Positions 22,067-31,479 of a stretch of 64,000 nucleotides of DNA are shown here, piece by piece (position 1 is the first letter of the stretch; the number at the start of each line of letters is the position of its first letter). Location of the stretch: assembly GCF_024449095.1 (NCBI RefSeq), contig NZ_CP024627.1, forward strand, positions 2,480,001-2,544,000, read 5' to 3'. The position numbers were made by a program, and so were the translations under genes. The stretch comes from Vibrio coralliilyticus (GTDB taxonomy: Bacteria > Pseudomonadota > Gammaproteobacteria > Enterobacterales > Vibrionaceae). The notes under the pieces are model-generated. The model worked only from the letters and a program-made list of their open reading frames with translations. It made no database searches and had not been told where the DNA came from.

Positions 22067-22624
22067 TTAAACTTCCATCAACTCTTTTTCTTTTGCCGCT
22101 AATACTTCATCGACTTGCTTAACAGCTGCGTCGGTGATTTTCTGAATCTCCTCCTGACCTTTACGATCTTCGTCTTCAGAAATCTCTTTATCTTTTAGTA
22201 GTGCTTTAAGTTCACCATTCGCATCACGACGGATATTGCGAATCGCAACACGGCCACCTTCAGCTTCACCACGAACGATTTTAACAAGGTCTTTACGACG
22301 CTCTTCCGTTAACGGTGGTAGAGGAACGCGAATAATAGTGCCGGCAGACATAGGGTTTAAGCCTAGGTCAGACATCATGATCGCTTTTTCCACTTTAGGC
22401 GTTAGCTCTTTATCAAATACTGTGATTGCCAAAGTACGAGCATCTTCAGCGACGACGTTTGCGACCTGATTCAGAGGCGTTGGTGCACCATAGTACTCCA
22501 CCGAAATACCAGACAGTAAACTCGGGTGAGCACGACCTGTACGTACTTTAGAAAGGTTATTCTTAAGCGCTTCTACGCTTTTTTCCATGCGCTCTTGAGC
22601 GTCTTGTTTGATTTCGTTAATCAC
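22067..22624 (-). CDS. frr: Ribosome recycling factor
   Basis: With EF-G it splits the post-termination ribosome complex so that subunits can be reused. The 185 residues equal the E. coli length. Conserved segments include [12 protein letters not shown] (near residue 26), [16 protein letters not shown] and [17 protein letters not shown]. The protein folds as a three-helix tRNA-like stalk with an inserted beta domain. It is the last gene before the terminator that closes the rpsB-tsf-pyrH-frr group. Confidence 0.98.
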   Translation of the reverse strand: MINEIKQDAQERMEKSVEALKNNLSKVRTGRAHPSLLSGISVEYYGAPTPLNQVANVVAEDARTLAITVFDKELTPKVEKAIMMSDLGLNPMSAGTIIRVPLPPLTEERRKDLVKIVRGEAEGGRVAIRNIRRDANGELKALLKDKEISEDEDRKGQEEIQKITDAAVKQVDEVLAAKEKELMEV

Positions 22625-22725
22625 AATATCACCTTAAATGTGCAATTCTTTCAGAAGAAAGCCTAATCAGGATTCTTCAAAAGGCAATACCGCAGCATGA
22701 ATTAGTCACGCTGCGGTTGAATGAA

Positions 22726-23457
22726 TTATTCAGCAGTGCTAATCAGAGTACCTTCTGCTTCACCCATCACCACGCGACGCAGTGCACCTGGTTTGTTCAT
22801 ATTGAATACGCGGATAGGCATTTTGTGGTCACGAGCCAGTGTAAATGCTGCTAAATCCATCACTTTTAGTTCTTTATCAAGAACTTCTGCGTAAGAAAGC
22901 TTATCATACAGCTCTGCGTCAGGGTTGGCTACAGGGTCAGCCGTAAATACACCATCAACTTTTGTCGCTTTTAGAACTACGTCAGCTTCAATTTCAATTC
23001 CGCGTAGACATGCAGCTGAATCTGTCGTGAAGAATGGGTTACCTGTACCTGCTGAGAAGATAACAACACGGCCTTGGCGCAGTTCGCGGATGGCATCTGC
23101 CCAGTTGTAATCGTCACACACACCTTTCAGTGGGATTGCGGACATAACACGAGCATTTACGTATGCACGGTGCAAAGCATCACGCATCGCTAAACCATTC
23201 ATTACTGTTGCTAACATACCCATGTGGTCACCAACAACACGGTTCATACCCGCTTCAGCCAGTCCTGCACCACGGAATAGGTTACCACCACCGATAACCA
23301 CACCTACCTGAACACCCAGTTCAACCAGTTCTTTTACTTCTTGAGCCATACGATCCAAGATCGCTGGATCAATACCAAAACCTTCTTCGCCTTGAAGTGC
23401 TTCACCACTCAGTTTTAACAGAATACGTTGATACGCTGGTTTAGGGTTCGTAGTCAT
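22726..23457 (-). CDS. pyrH: Uridylate kinase
   Basis: Phosphorylates UMP to UDP for RNA, DNA and UDP-sugar synthesis; the enzyme is a GTP-activated, UTP-inhibited hexamer. The 243 residues include the amino-acid-kinase fold motifs [13 protein letters not shown] (Lys for phosphate binding), [25 protein letters not shown] and [10 protein letters not shown]. coli PyrH is 241 residues. It lies between tsf and frr as in most bacteria. A GC-rich stem-loop without a T tract (22690-22716) lies just after its stop. Confidence 0.98.
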   Translation of the reverse strand: MTTNPKPAYQRILLKLSGEALQGEEGFGIDPAILDRMAQEVKELVELGVQVGVVIGGGNLFRGAGLAEAGMNRVVGDHMGMLATVMNGLAMRDALHRAYVNARVMSAIPLKGVCDDYNWADAIRELRQGRVVIFSAGTGNPFFTTDSAACLRGIEIEADVVLKATKVDGVFTADPVANPDAELYDKLSYAEVLDKELKVMDLAAFTLARDHKMPIRVFNMNKPGALRRVVMGEAEGTLISTAE

Positions 23458-23585
23458 GGAGTTTACCTTCCAAAAGAGAGTTGTTGTTGATTAACAGTCA
23501 TGAATAGACAAGCATCTATTTTTGTGAAAAACGCTGTTCTCTTGCCCATTCATCACGATTAATCATTTAGACGCCAATCGTAAAA

Positions 23586-23609
23586 AGACCGCAGCCTTGG
23601 CTACGGTCT
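23586..23609 (-). terminator. Rho-independent terminator of tsf
   Basis: An 11-bp stem (one G-U pair in the minus-strand RNA, one mismatch if read from the plus strand), then TCTTTTT. It lies 25 nt after the tsf stop codon. Confidence 0.85.
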
Positions 23610-23633
23610 AAACTTTGTGCGCTTCTCTAAGGA

Positions 23634-24476
23634 TTAACCTTTTTGAGCTGCTGCTACTTCGTCAGCGAAGCTCATTTCTTCGCCTTTATCGATACCTTCA
23701 CCGACTTCTAGACGAACGAATGTTGCAACTGAAGCACCGCGTTCTTTTAGGATTTCACCTACAGATTTCTTAGGTTCCATAACGAATGCTTGACCAGTCA
23801 GAGAGATTTCGCCTGTGAATTTCTTCATGCGGCCAACAACCATTTTCTCTGCGATTTCAGCTGGTTTGCCTTCGTTCATCGCGATTTCTACTTGAACCGC
23901 TTTCTCTTTTTCAACTACGTCAGCTGGTACGTCTTCTGGGTTTACGTACTCTGGACGAGAAGCCGCTACGTGCATTGCAACGTGCTTAAGAGTTTCAGCG
24001 TCGCCTTCACCAGCAACAACTACACCGATTTTCTCACCGTGACGGTAAGAAGCGATAGCAGCACCTTCAACGTATTGAACGCGACGGATGTTGATGTTTT
24101 CACCAATTTTAGCAACTAGAGCAACACGCTCTTCTTCGAATTTAGCAACTAGCTCTTCAACAGAAGCTTTAGAAGCTAGAGCGTCAGCTGCCACTTTCTC
24201 TGCAAATGCAGTGAAGTTAGCATCTTTAGCAACGAAGTCAGTTTGGCAGTTAACTTCAAGAAGAGCAGCAACGCCGTTGTCTTCTTTGATGATGATTGCG
24301 CCTTCAGCCGCTACGTTACCTGCTTTTTTAGCAGCCTTTGCAGCACCTGATTTACGCATGTTTTCGATTGCTAGTTCGATGTCGCCGTTAGTTTCAACAA
24401 GCGCTTTCTTACATTCCATCATGCCTGCGCCAGTACGGTCGCGCAGTTCTTTAACTAGAGCAGCAGTAACAGCCAT
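23634..24476 (-). CDS. tsf: Elongation factor Ts
   Basis: Guanine-nucleotide exchange factor for EF-Tu during translation elongation. The 280 residues contain the N-terminal UBA-like signature [20 protein letters not shown], the TDFVAKD motif that intrudes next to the EF-Tu magnesium site, and the [11 protein letters not shown] core segment. E. coli EF-Ts is 283 residues. It follows rpsB, with an attenuator-like stem between them. Codon use is strongly biased, as expected of a highly expressed gene. Confidence 0.98.
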   Translation of the reverse strand: MAVTAALVKELRDRTGAGMMECKKALVETNGDIELAIENMRKSGAAKAAKKAGNVAAEGAIIIKEDNGVAALLEVNCQTDFVAKDANFTAFAEKVAADALASKASVEELVAKFEEERVALVAKIGENINIRRVQYVEGAAIASYRHGEKIGVVVAGEGDAETLKHVAMHVAASRPEYVNPEDVPADVVEKEKAVQVEIAMNEGKPAEIAEKMVVGRMKKFTGEISLTGQAFVMEPKKSVGEILKERGASVATFVRLEVGEGIDKGEEMSFADEVAAAQKG

Positions 24477-24513
24477 TCTCTATTCCTCAGTTTAATCTGG
24501 ATTTGGTAAAAAA

Positions 24514-24538
24514 CAGGGGCCTACATTTTCGGCCCCTG
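24514..24538 (-). terminator. Intercistronic terminator/attenuator between rpsB and tsf
   Basis: Perfect 8-bp GC-rich stem CAGGGGCC/GGCCCCTG with a 9-nt loop followed by six T residues on the minus strand. A partial terminator at this place, lowering tsf relative to rpsB transcription, is known in E. coli. Confidence 0.85.
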
Positions 24539-24607
24539 CTGATAACTATAACTCAGTTTATGCTGCAACTAGATTGCACATAATCTAAGTGTGACTCGGA
24601 GCCGCTA

Positions 24608-25336
24608 TTATTCAGCTTCTACGAAACCATCTTTTTCAGCAGCTGCAGCGACGTCTTTGTTACGACCTTCAGTTACTGCAGAAGCAGCAGCGTTTAGGTA
24701 TAGCTGTACCGCACGGATTGCGTCATCGTTACCAGGGATAACGAAGTCAACGCCATCTGGGTTAGAGTTAGTATCAACTACAGCGTAAACTGGGATACCT
24801 AGGTTGTTTGCTTCTTTAACTGCGATGTGCTCGTGATCAGCGTCGATTACGAATAGAGCGTCTGGTAGGCCGCCCATATCTTTGATACCACCAAGAGATT
24901 TCTCTAGCTTCTCCATTTCACGAGTACGCATTAGAGCTTCTTTCTTAGTTAGTTTGTCAAAAGTACCGTCTTGAGACTGTGCTTCTAGGTCTTTTAGACG
25001 CTTGATAGACTGACGAACAGTTTTGTAGTTTGTTAGCATACCGCCTAACCAGCGGTTGTTAACGTAGAACTGGTTGCTTGCAACAGCAGCTTCTTTAACA
25101 GCTTCAGATGCAGCGCGCTTAGTACCTACAAATAGAACTTTACCTTTCTTTTCGCCAACTTTAGCTAGCTCAGCTAGAGCGTCGTTGAACATTGGTACCG
25201 TTTTTTCTAGGTTGATGATATGAACTTTGTTACGAGCACCAAAGATGAATGGCTTCATTTTTGGGTTCCAGTAACGAGTCTGGTGACCGAAGTGAACACC
25301 AGCTTTAAGCATATCGCGCATTGATACAGTTGCCAT
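24608..25336 (-). CDS. rpsB: 30S ribosomal protein S2
   Basis: A late-assembling small-subunit protein at the mRNA exit side; it bridges head and body and helps dock S1. The start at 25336 ([19 protein letters not shown]) gives 242 residues, like E. coli (241), and is preceded by AGAGGA 8 nt upstream. Conserved segments: [35 protein letters not shown] and [14 protein letters not shown] block [15 protein letters not shown]. It is the first gene of the cluster and has a long structured leader. Confidence 0.98.
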   Translation of the reverse strand: MATVSMRDMLKAGVHFGHQTRYWNPKMKPFIFGARNKVHIINLEKTVPMFNDALAELAKVGEKKGKVLFVGTKRAASEAVKEAAVASNQFYVNNRWLGGMLTNYKTVRQSIKRLKDLEAQSQDGTFDKLTKKEALMRTREMEKLEKSLGGIKDMGGLPDALFVIDADHEHIAVKEANNLGIPVYAVVDTNSNPDGVDFVIPGNDDAIRAVQLYLNAAASAVTEGRNKDVAAAAEKDGFVEAE

Positions 25337-25522
25337 TTTAAAATCCTCTATGGGGTTAGGCCTCCACATCCCCCATAACTCCGACTAGGCTTCTGCCCAG
25401 CACCCCGGAATATGTGACGGAATGTGTGTGATTTAAAGATAAAAGTTTATGTGGAACTGACCAGCTTCGCCGATTTCAAAAAGAAGTGAAGAGAACTGAC
25501 CACATTTCCGGCGCGCTTTATA
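25337..25522 (-). promoter_or_regulatory. rpsB promoter and structured leader (probable S2 autoregulatory site)
   Basis: An extended -10 box TGG-TATAAA (25522-25517) with a GC-rich discriminator (GCGCGCC) suggests a growth-rate-controlled promoter. The implied leader is about 170 nt, near the length known for E. coli rpsB. Its 3' part (25345-25410) is GC-rich, with segments GGGGTGCTGGGCAGAAGCC and GGCCTAACCCC that can pair around the ribosome site. S2-dependent feedback on such a leader is known in Gammaproteobacteria; here it is inferred. The rest of the gap up to map holds no gene that I can see. Confidence 0.6.
25454..25502. repeat. Direct repeat GAACTGACCA in the rpsB leader
   Basis: The decamer GAACTGACCA occurs at 25454-25463 and again at 25493-25502, 39 bp apart, both within the first part of the inferred rpsB leader. 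The role is not known; it may be chance or part of an RNA fold. Confidence 0.5.
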
Positions 25523-25698
25523 CCATATTTTCACCCTCTGTGACTAGTAAAAAAACGATTATCACTTATGACGACTAACTCTAAACTACCCGATATGCGT
25601 ATAAAGCTTCATGAAGAATCATTCTCATTAGTTGTGGTTCCTGATAGAATGCGCCCATTCGCACCAAAGAGTGCTACCGAATGAAATAGAGAAAGCCG

Positions 25699-26577
25699 AT
25701 GTCAATCAAGATTAAAACCGCTGAAGAAATCGAACGTATGCGTATCGCAGGCGCGTTAGCCGCAGAGATCCTTGAAATGATCGAACCCCATATTAAAGAA
25801 GGGGTTACAACGGATGAGCTCAACCAAATTTGTCACGACTACGGGATTGAAAAAGGCGCCTATTCCGCACCACTTGATTATCATGGATTCCCAAAGTCAA
25901 TTTGCACATCTATCAACCATATTGTGTGTCATGGTATCCCTGCATCGCAAGATGAAATTGGCAGTAATGGCCAGCCCAAACCTGCTGTGCTTAAAAATGG
26001 CGATATCATCAACGTCGATATCACTGTAATCATACCTAATGATGATAATGCCGACCTCAGCGTACGCCCACAAGGTTATCACGGCGACACTTCTAAAATG
26101 TTCTTCGTTGGTGATGTGTCTCCAGCGGATAAGCGCTTGTGTATGGTGACTCAGGAAGCACTCTATGTCGGTATGCGTAAGGTGAAGCCAGGGGCTACGG
26201 TTGGTGATATCGGTACAGCGATAGAGAAATACATTAAAGAAAACAACAAAAAGAACCCACGGAATAAGTTCTCGATCGTCAAAGACTTCTGCGGTCACGG
26301 TATTGGCAGTGAGTTCCATGAAGAGCCACAAATAGTTCATTACAAAAACAACGATCGCCGCGTACTAAAAGAAGGGATGTGTTTCACCATCGAACCTATG
26401 ATCAACGCTGGTAAGTTTGGCGTGACGGTTGATGCGGAGGATGACTGGACTGTGTACACTGGAGACGGTAAAAAATCAGCCCAGTACGAGCACACCATTT
26501 TAGTGACTAAAACTGGCTGTGAAGTGATGACGCTGCGCAGTGATGACACAATTCCACGTATGATGAACAACGTTTAA
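25699..26577 (+). CDS. map: Methionine aminopeptidase, type I
   Basis: Removes the initiator methionine from nascent proteins; a dinuclear metal enzyme. The 292 residues carry the metal ligands in NVDITVI, HGDTSKMF (second Asp), CGHGIGSEFHEEP (His), FTIEPM (Glu) and QYEHTILV (Glu). It is about 28 residues longer than E. coli Map (264). The extra residues fall in three places: the segment around SQDEIGSNGQPKP, the loop PNDDNADLSVRPQ before HGDTSK, and KENNKKNPRN before the CGHG motif. It diverges from rpsB and ends in a strong terminator. Confidence 0.96.
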   Translation: MSIKIKTAEEIERMRIAGALAAEILEMIEPHIKEGVTTDELNQICHDYGIEKGAYSAPLDYHGFPKSICTSINHIVCHGIPASQDEIGSNGQPKPAVLKNGDIINVDITVIIPNDDNADLSVRPQGYHGDTSKMFFVGDVSPADKRLCMVTQEALYVGMRKVKPGATVGDIGTAIEKYIKENNKKNPRNKFSIVKDFCGHGIGSEFHEEPQIVHYKNNDRRVLKEGMCFTIEPMINAGKFGVTVDAEDDWTVYTGDGKKSAQYEHTILVTKTGCEVMTLRSDDTIPRMMNNV

Positions 26578-26600
26578 GTTTAACCCGCTAAGTTCGATAA

Positions 26601-26626
26601 AATATCCCCACATCATTGGGGATATT
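26601..26626 (+). terminator. Rho-independent terminator of map
   Basis: Perfect 10-bp stem AATATCCCCA/TGGGGATATT with a 6-nt loop and a run of seven T. Confidence 0.92.
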
Positions 26627-26687
26627 TTTTTATCTGCCTCATTTTGTTAGATTGGTATCTAATGGATGTTTCGCACGGATTTGCAGT

Positions 26688-29309
26688 ATGCCCTTTCAAT
26701 CTCCTTTGACATTTGCTGATGAGCAGATTTCAATTAATGAACTCAAGTCTCAACTTGAGCAATTTTACTTCTATCAGAAACAAGAGTTTCTCAATCACCA
26801 TCCAGTAACGGATCTCGTCTTAGGTCGCTCTGACTATATAGACTTACTCCTTAATCGACTCTGGCAACATTTTGGTTTCTCTGAAATGCCCAATATCAGC
26901 TTGGTTGCCGTTGGTGGTTATGGAAGAGGAGAGCTTCACCCTCTGTCTGATATCGATATCTTAGTCGTGTCTCGACACTCCCTGCCTGACGTTCTAGCCA
27001 GTAAAGTCAGTGAGTTTATTACTCTACTATGGGATTTAAAATTAGAAATCGGCCACGCAGTGCGAACCGTCGAGCAGTGTGCCGCCATTGGACGAGACGA
27101 TCTCACCGTTGCGACCAACCTTCAGGAGGCAAGGCTGCTGTGCGGCTGTGAAGAGACGTTCCAAAAGCTGAAACTGGAAATGCATTCTGACTCCTTTTGG
27201 CCGAGCGAAACATTCTATAAAGCCAAAGTACAAGAGCAGCGAGATCGCCATGCTCGATATCATGACACGACTTATAACCTTGAACCGGATATCAAATCAA
27301 CACCCGGTGGGCTAAGAGATATTCACACACTAAGCTGGGTGGCACGCCGCCACTTCGGTGCCACCTCTTTGCTAGAAATGAGCAAATATGGTTTTTTAAC
27401 CGATGCGGAATATCGAGAGCTCGTCGAGTGTCAGGATTATTTATGGCGAGTGCGTTTTGCGCTCCATTTACAGCTAAAACGATATGACAACCGGCTGACT
27501 TTTGCTCATCAGGCTCAGGTCGCGGAATGCCTTGGCTTTGAAGGCGAAGGAAACCGCGGGGTCGAAATGATGATGAAAGAGTTCTACCGCACACTGAGGC
27601 GTGTGGCAGAACTGAATAAAATGCTACTCAAGCTATTTGATCAAGCGATTCTCAACAATGGCATCGAAAGTGAACCCGAAATTCTCAGCGATGACTTTCA
27701 ACGTCGTGGACACTTGATCGAAGCCCGCAAACCCGCGTTGTTTCAAGCTCGCCCAGAAACCATTCTTGATATGTTCCTGCACATTGCCAATGATTCAAGC
27801 ATCGAAGGGGTCGCTCCACCGACTCTTCGCCAATTGCGTACGGCACGGCGACGCCTCAATAAATTCCTCCATACGATTCCAGAAGCACGAGAAACCTTTA
27901 TTGAACTTTGTCGACATCCAAACGCGCTACATAAAGCGTTTAGCTTGATGCATAAGCTCGGTGTTCTTGCCGCTTATCTCCCGCAATGGAGCCAGATCGT
28001 CGGTCAAATGCAGTTTGATTTGTTTCATGTATACACCGTTGATGAACACAGTGTGAGGCTACTAAAACACATCAGCACTTTTGCCAACCCGGAAAATTAC
28101 GATAAGCACCCTATATGCTGTGAAGTCTACCCACGTATTCAGAAGAAAGAACTACTGATCATCGCCGCCATTTTTCATGATATCGGTAAAGGGCGTGGTG
28201 GTGACCATTCAGTTATAGGCGAAAGCGAAGCGTACGATTTCTGCATCGAGCACGGCCTGTCCAAACCAGAAGCCAAATTAGTGGCTTGGCTAGTGAGACA
28301 TCACCTATTGATGTCAGTGACAGCACAGCGCCGTGATATTTATGATCCAGAAGTCATTACTGAGTTTGCCAAAAAGGTGCGTGACGAAGAGTATCTTGAG
28401 TACTTGGTTTGCTTAACAGTAGCCGATATTTGCGCAACTAACCCAGAGTTATGGAACAGTTGGAAACGAACGCTTTTAGCTGAGCTGTTTTATTCGACGC
28501 AAAGAGCACTTCGCAGAGGCCTAGAGAACCCTGTCGACGTTCGGGAACGAATCCGCCATAACCAGCAACTGGCCTCCGCTTTGCTACGCAAAGAAGGCTT
28601 TAACGCACGTGAAATAGAAGTGCTATGGCAACGCTTCAAAGCGGATTACTTCCTTCGTCATACCCACAAGCAAATTGCTTGGCACTGTACTCATCTACTT
28701 CGCCATGACGACCACTCCAAACCTCTAATACTGATTTCCAAGAAAGCCACTCGTGGGGGAACAGAAGTGTTTGTCTACAGCCGTGATCAACATGCTCTGT
28801 TTGCAACCGTGGTCGCTGAGCTAGATAGGAGAAATTTTAATGTGCACGATGCACAGGTAATGACCAGTAAAGATGGCTATGTTCTGGACACCTTTATGGT
28901 CTTGGACCAACATGGACAAGTAATTGATGAGAACCGACACAAAGCAGTCATTAAGCACTTAATGCACGTACTGCAAGACGGGCGCCCAACCAAGATAAAA
29001 ACCCGCCGCGTACCAAGGAACTTACAGCACTTTAAGGTAAAAACGTGCGTAGATTTTCTGCCAACAAAAAGCAAAAAACGCACATTAATGGAGTTTGTCG
29101 CCTTAGATACCCCCGGATTGCTCGCCACGGTAGGAGCGACCTTTGCTGACCTCTCCCTTCACCTCCACGCTGCCAAAATCACGACTATCGGCGAACGAGC
29201 GGAAGACTTATTTATTATTACCAGTGAACAAGGCGGAAAACTGACTGAAGAGCAAGAAGCCCAACTGAGAGAAAGCCTAATCGCGAATGTGGCAGAGCTC
29301 GCCCCTTAG
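26688..29309 (+). CDS. glnD: Bifunctional uridylyltransferase/uridylyl-removing enzyme
   Basis: The primary glutamine sensor: it uridylylates PII (GlnB) when glutamine is low and removes UMP when it is high. The start at 26688 (MPFQSPLTF) gives 873 residues (E. coli 890); the frame is open further upstream, but that region lies in the map terminator. Domains in order: nucleotidyltransferase with GGYGRGELHPLSDIDILV (near residue 78), a helical region with PGGLRDIHTLSWVARRHFG, an HD domain with FHDIGKGRGGDHS for deuridylylation, and two C-terminal ACT domains that bind glutamine (the last begins VALDTPGLLATVGA). Its target GlnB is encoded at 3709-4047. Confidence 0.97.
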   Translation: MPFQSPLTFADEQISINELKSQLEQFYFYQKQEFLNHHPVTDLVLGRSDYIDLLLNRLWQHFGFSEMPNISLVAVGGYGRGELHPLSDIDILVVSRHSLPDVLASKVSEFITLLWDLKLEIGHAVRTVEQCAAIGRDDLTVATNLQEARLLCGCEETFQKLKLEMHSDSFWPSETFYKAKVQEQRDRHARYHDTTYNLEPDIKSTPGGLRDIHTLSWVARRHFGATSLLEMSKYGFLTDAEYRELVECQDYLWRVRFALHLQLKRYDNRLTFAHQAQVAECLGFEGEGNRGVEMMMKEFYRTLRRVAELNKMLLKLFDQAILNNGIESEPEILSDDFQRRGHLIEARKPALFQARPETILDMFLHIANDSSIEGVAPPTLRQLRTARRRLNKFLHTIPEARETFIELCRHPNALHKAFSLMHKLGVLAAYLPQWSQIVGQMQFDLFHVYTVDEHSVRLLKHISTFANPENYDKHPICCEVYPRIQKKELLIIAAIFHDIGKGRGGDHSVIGESEAYDFCIEHGLSKPEAKLVAWLVRHHLLMSVTAQRRDIYDPEVITEFAKKVRDEEYLEYLVCLTVADICATNPELWNSWKRTLLAELFYSTQRALRRGLENPVDVRERIRHNQQLASALLRKEGFNAREIEVLWQRFKADYFLRHTHKQIAWHCTHLLRHDDHSKPLILISKKATRGGTEVFVYSRDQHALFATVVAELDRRNFNVHDAQVMTSKDGYVLDTFMVLDQHGQVIDENRHKAVIKHLMHVLQDGRPTKIKTRRVPRNLQHFKVKTCVDFLPTKSKKRTLMEFVALDTPGLLATVGATFADLSLHLHAAKITTIGERAEDLFIITSEQGGKLTEEQEAQLRESLIANVAELAP

Positions 29310-29455
29310 CGATCTTGCCCACAAGTTGCACAGGCGCTCTAAAAATCAGCTATCTACAACGTGATTAGGCTGCTACATTATTGATGTTAACAATATTTGT
29401 ACACCCTGAGCATAAGTCCACAGGGTGATTTTGAATCAACACAAAGAGGTAGCCT

Positions 29456-29839
29456 ATGTTTCCACACCTCACTGGTTTAGGTATTCAAGATCCTAAACAG
29501 ATTGAGCGCTATTCACTACGCCAAGAAGCGCACAAGGATGTGTTAAAGATCTATTTCCACAAGCAAAAAGGGGAACTGTTCGCTAAGAGCGTGAAGTTCA
29601 AATACCCTCGCCAGGTTAAAAACGTTCTTGTTGATGGTGGCAGCCATAAATACAAGGAAGTGACAGAAATCAATCGTAACCTAACCTTGGTAATTGATGA
29701 GCTGAATAAACTGACTAAACCAGAGCAGCTGGCTGAAGTGGATATAAAACAGAAAATTCTTTCTGACCTGCGCCACTTAGAGAAAGTGGTCTCAAGCAAA
29801 ATCACAGAAATCGAAGCGGATCTAGAAAAGCTGAAGTAG
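29456..29839 (+). CDS. yaeH: UPF0325 / DUF3461 protein, YaeH-like
   Basis: A 127-residue soluble protein of unknown function, conserved in enterics and vibrios. Long stretches match E. coli YaeH as I remember it ([41 protein letters not shown]). The C-terminal third is helical and charged. A family position near map-glnD is also seen in E. coli. The preceding gap holds a 7-bp inverted repeat CACCCTG/CAGGGTG (29402-29427) that may be part of its control region. Confidence 0.88.
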   Translation: MFPHLTGLGIQDPKQIERYSLRQEAHKDVLKIYFHKQKGELFAKSVKFKYPRQVKNVLVDGGSHKYKEVTEINRNLTLVIDELNKLTKPEQLAEVDIKQKILSDLRHLEKVVSSKITEIEADLEKLK

Positions 29840-29851
29840 ATTAAATGATTC

Positions 29852-29879
29852 AAAGGGTTGGTATAAATACCAACCCTTT
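29852..29879 (+). terminator. Rho-independent terminator of yaeH
   Basis: Perfect 12-bp stem AAAGGGTTGGTA/TACCAACCCTTT with a 4-nt loop, then TCAATTTTTAT. Confidence 0.85.
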
Positions 29880-29927
29880 TCAATTTTTATGTTCATAGTT
29901 AAAACATGATTGGATGAGAAATAGCTC

Positions 29928-30434
29928 CTAAACTAGCCAGCCGGCGTACTTACCGACCAAGTAAAGCGCGATCCCCGCCATCACACCAGCCACAATATCA
30001 TCGAGCATAATGCCGAAACCACCATGTACTCGAGCGTCCAACCAACTGATAGGCCATGGCTTAATCATATCGAAGCAACGAAACAGAACAAACCCTGTTA
30101 ATAGCCATTTCCAATCGGTGCTTGACTGTTGAAACAACGGTACGACCAACATAGTGATCCAAAAGCCCGCAAACTCATCCCACACAATGGCCCCATGGTC
30201 ATGAACCCCCATGTCATCCGATGTCACTTGGCATACCTTAATACCTATAAAACAAGCAGCGATTACCGCCACAATATACATAGGCAAGGGAATCTGAACC
30301 AAAAGTAAGTAAAATGGAATTGCAGCCAAAGTCCCCATCGTACCAGGGATTATAGGGGATAACCCACTGCCAAAGCCTGTTGCCAGCAGATGCCAAGGGT
30401 TTTTAAGAGAAATAAATGATAGTGGGTTTGTCAT
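29928..30434 (-). CDS. pgpA: Phosphatidylglycerophosphatase A
   Basis: An inner-membrane enzyme that dephosphorylates phosphatidylglycerol phosphate. Family motifs: LATGFGSGLSPIIPGTMGTLAAIPF, the acidic DDMGVHDHGAIVWDEFAGFW block, and the C-terminal GGFGIMLDDIVAG. About four membrane segments are visible. The start at 30434 (MTNPLSF, 168 residues) is preferred because it lies 4 nt after the thiL stop; an in-frame ATG at 30464 inside thiL would add ten residues, and E. coli PgpA (172) does not settle which is right. The thiL-pgpA pair is conserved. Confidence 0.92.
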   Translation of the reverse strand: MTNPLSFISLKNPWHLLATGFGSGLSPIIPGTMGTLAAIPFYLLLVQIPLPMYIVAVIAACFIGIKVCQVTSDDMGVHDHGAIVWDEFAGFWITMLVVPLFQQSSTDWKWLLTGFVLFRCFDMIKPWPISWLDARVHGGFGIMLDDIVAGVMAGIALYLVGKYAGWLV

Positions 30435-30438
30435 GAAA

Positions 30439-31413
30439 TTACTTATTGTGGTTGAAATGGTCATAGCCTTGTAGGGCCCAATCTAATACCTGTCCCTGAT
30501 GATGCAGATCAAACATCCCTTCCGGACGAATCTGACCGATACAGCTGATTTTAGCTCCGCAGTGGGCGAGCGCACTGTCAATTGAGCCTTTGTTTTGCTC
30601 TGGTACAGTAAAACACAATTCGTACTCTTCTCCACTAGACAAAGCATATTGTTGAGCTGTGGTTAATGAACCAGAAAATTGAATCAACTCATTAGAGACA
30701 GGTAACAAAGCAACGTCAAGGCTTGCTCCAACAGAAGAGCATTTGAGAATATGTTTTAAATCAGAAATAAGGCCATCGGAAATATCAATTGCTGAACTTG
30801 CTAAATTAAGCAAAGCCTGGCCAGCCAAAACACGAGGTGTAGACAGATAATGGCGCTGCTCGAGCTCCTCCGCAAATGGCTTTGTGCGCTGTGTCGCATC
30901 AAGAATCACATCCAGCCCAGCTTTACTATCCCCTAAATCTCCCGTTACGTAAATCCAATCTCCGACCTGAGCACCATCACGACGTAAAGCTTTATCAGGA
31001 TCAACCAAACCTTGCACCGTCAGTGTTAAGCTCAACGGCCCTTTAGTCGTATCACCGCCTATCAGTTGAATCCCATAATAGTTTGCGAGTTCAAAGAACG
31101 CCTCACAGAAAGGGGCTAACCAAGCTTCATCTGCTTCTGGCATCGTCAATGCAAACGAGACCCAAGCTGGTGTGGCTCCCATTGCGGCTAAATCACTAAT
31201 ATTGGAAGCCAGTGCTTTGTGCGCGACCCAAGCCGGGTTGGCATCAGCGAGAAAATGCGTCCCCGAAACTAAGGTGTCCGTACTGATCGCAACGGACAGC
31301 CCTTCCGGCACTTTGACTAAAGCACAATCATCCCCAGCAGCTAATAGGACATCTTTACGCGAAGGCTGACGGCCGACAAAATACTTTTCGATTAAATTAA
31401 ATTCACCAGACAT
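30439..31413 (-). CDS. thiL: Thiamine-monophosphate kinase
   Basis: Phosphorylates thiamine monophosphate to the active cofactor thiamine pyrophosphate. The start at 31413 (MSGEFNLIEKYF) gives 324 residues (E. coli 325). Motifs of the AIR-synthase-like fold: LLAAGDDCALV, STDTLVSGTHF, LIGGDTTKGPLSLTLTV, VTGDLGDSKAGL and AIDISDGLISDLKHI. It follows nusB, from which it is separated by a terminator, and is coupled to pgpA. Confidence 0.96.
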   Translation of the reverse strand: MSGEFNLIEKYFVGRQPSRKDVLLAAGDDCALVKVPEGLSVAISTDTLVSGTHFLADANPAWVAHKALASNISDLAAMGATPAWVSFALTMPEADEAWLAPFCEAFFELANYYGIQLIGGDTTKGPLSLTLTVQGLVDPDKALRRDGAQVGDWIYVTGDLGDSKAGLDVILDATQRTKPFAEELEQRHYLSTPRVLAGQALLNLASSAIDISDGLISDLKHILKCSSVGASLDVALLPVSNELIQFSGSLTTAQQYALSSGEEYELCFTVPEQNKGSIDSALAHCGAKISCIGQIRPEGMFDLHHQGQVLDWALQGYDHFNHNK

Positions 31414-31438
31414 AGTACTCAATGTAACGTTAGGCATA

Positions 31439-31466
31439 AAAAAGGTCAGCGTGTGCTGACCTTTTT
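31439..31466 (-). terminator. Rho-independent terminator between nusB and thiL
   Basis: 12-bp stem AAAAAGGTCAGC/GCTGACCTTTTT with a 4-nt loop, T tract on both sides; it lies between the nusB stop and the thiL start. Confidence 0.88.
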
Positions 31467-31479
31467 CTATCAATTCGGC

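Noticed and set aside
22690..22716. CCGCAGC/GCTGCGG stem after pyrH taken as a terminator
   Set aside because: No T tract follows on the minus strand and the loop is 13 nt; it is mentioned only as a stem-loop.
25605..25640. Fur-box-like sequence (AATCATTCTCATTA) upstream of map
   Set aside because: Only part of the 19-bp consensus matches, and map is not an expected Fur target.
29402..29427. CACCCTG/CAGGGTG inverted repeat upstream of yaeH as an operator
   Set aside because: Arms are only 7 bp with 12-nt spacing and match no regulator that I know; noted in the yaeH entry only.
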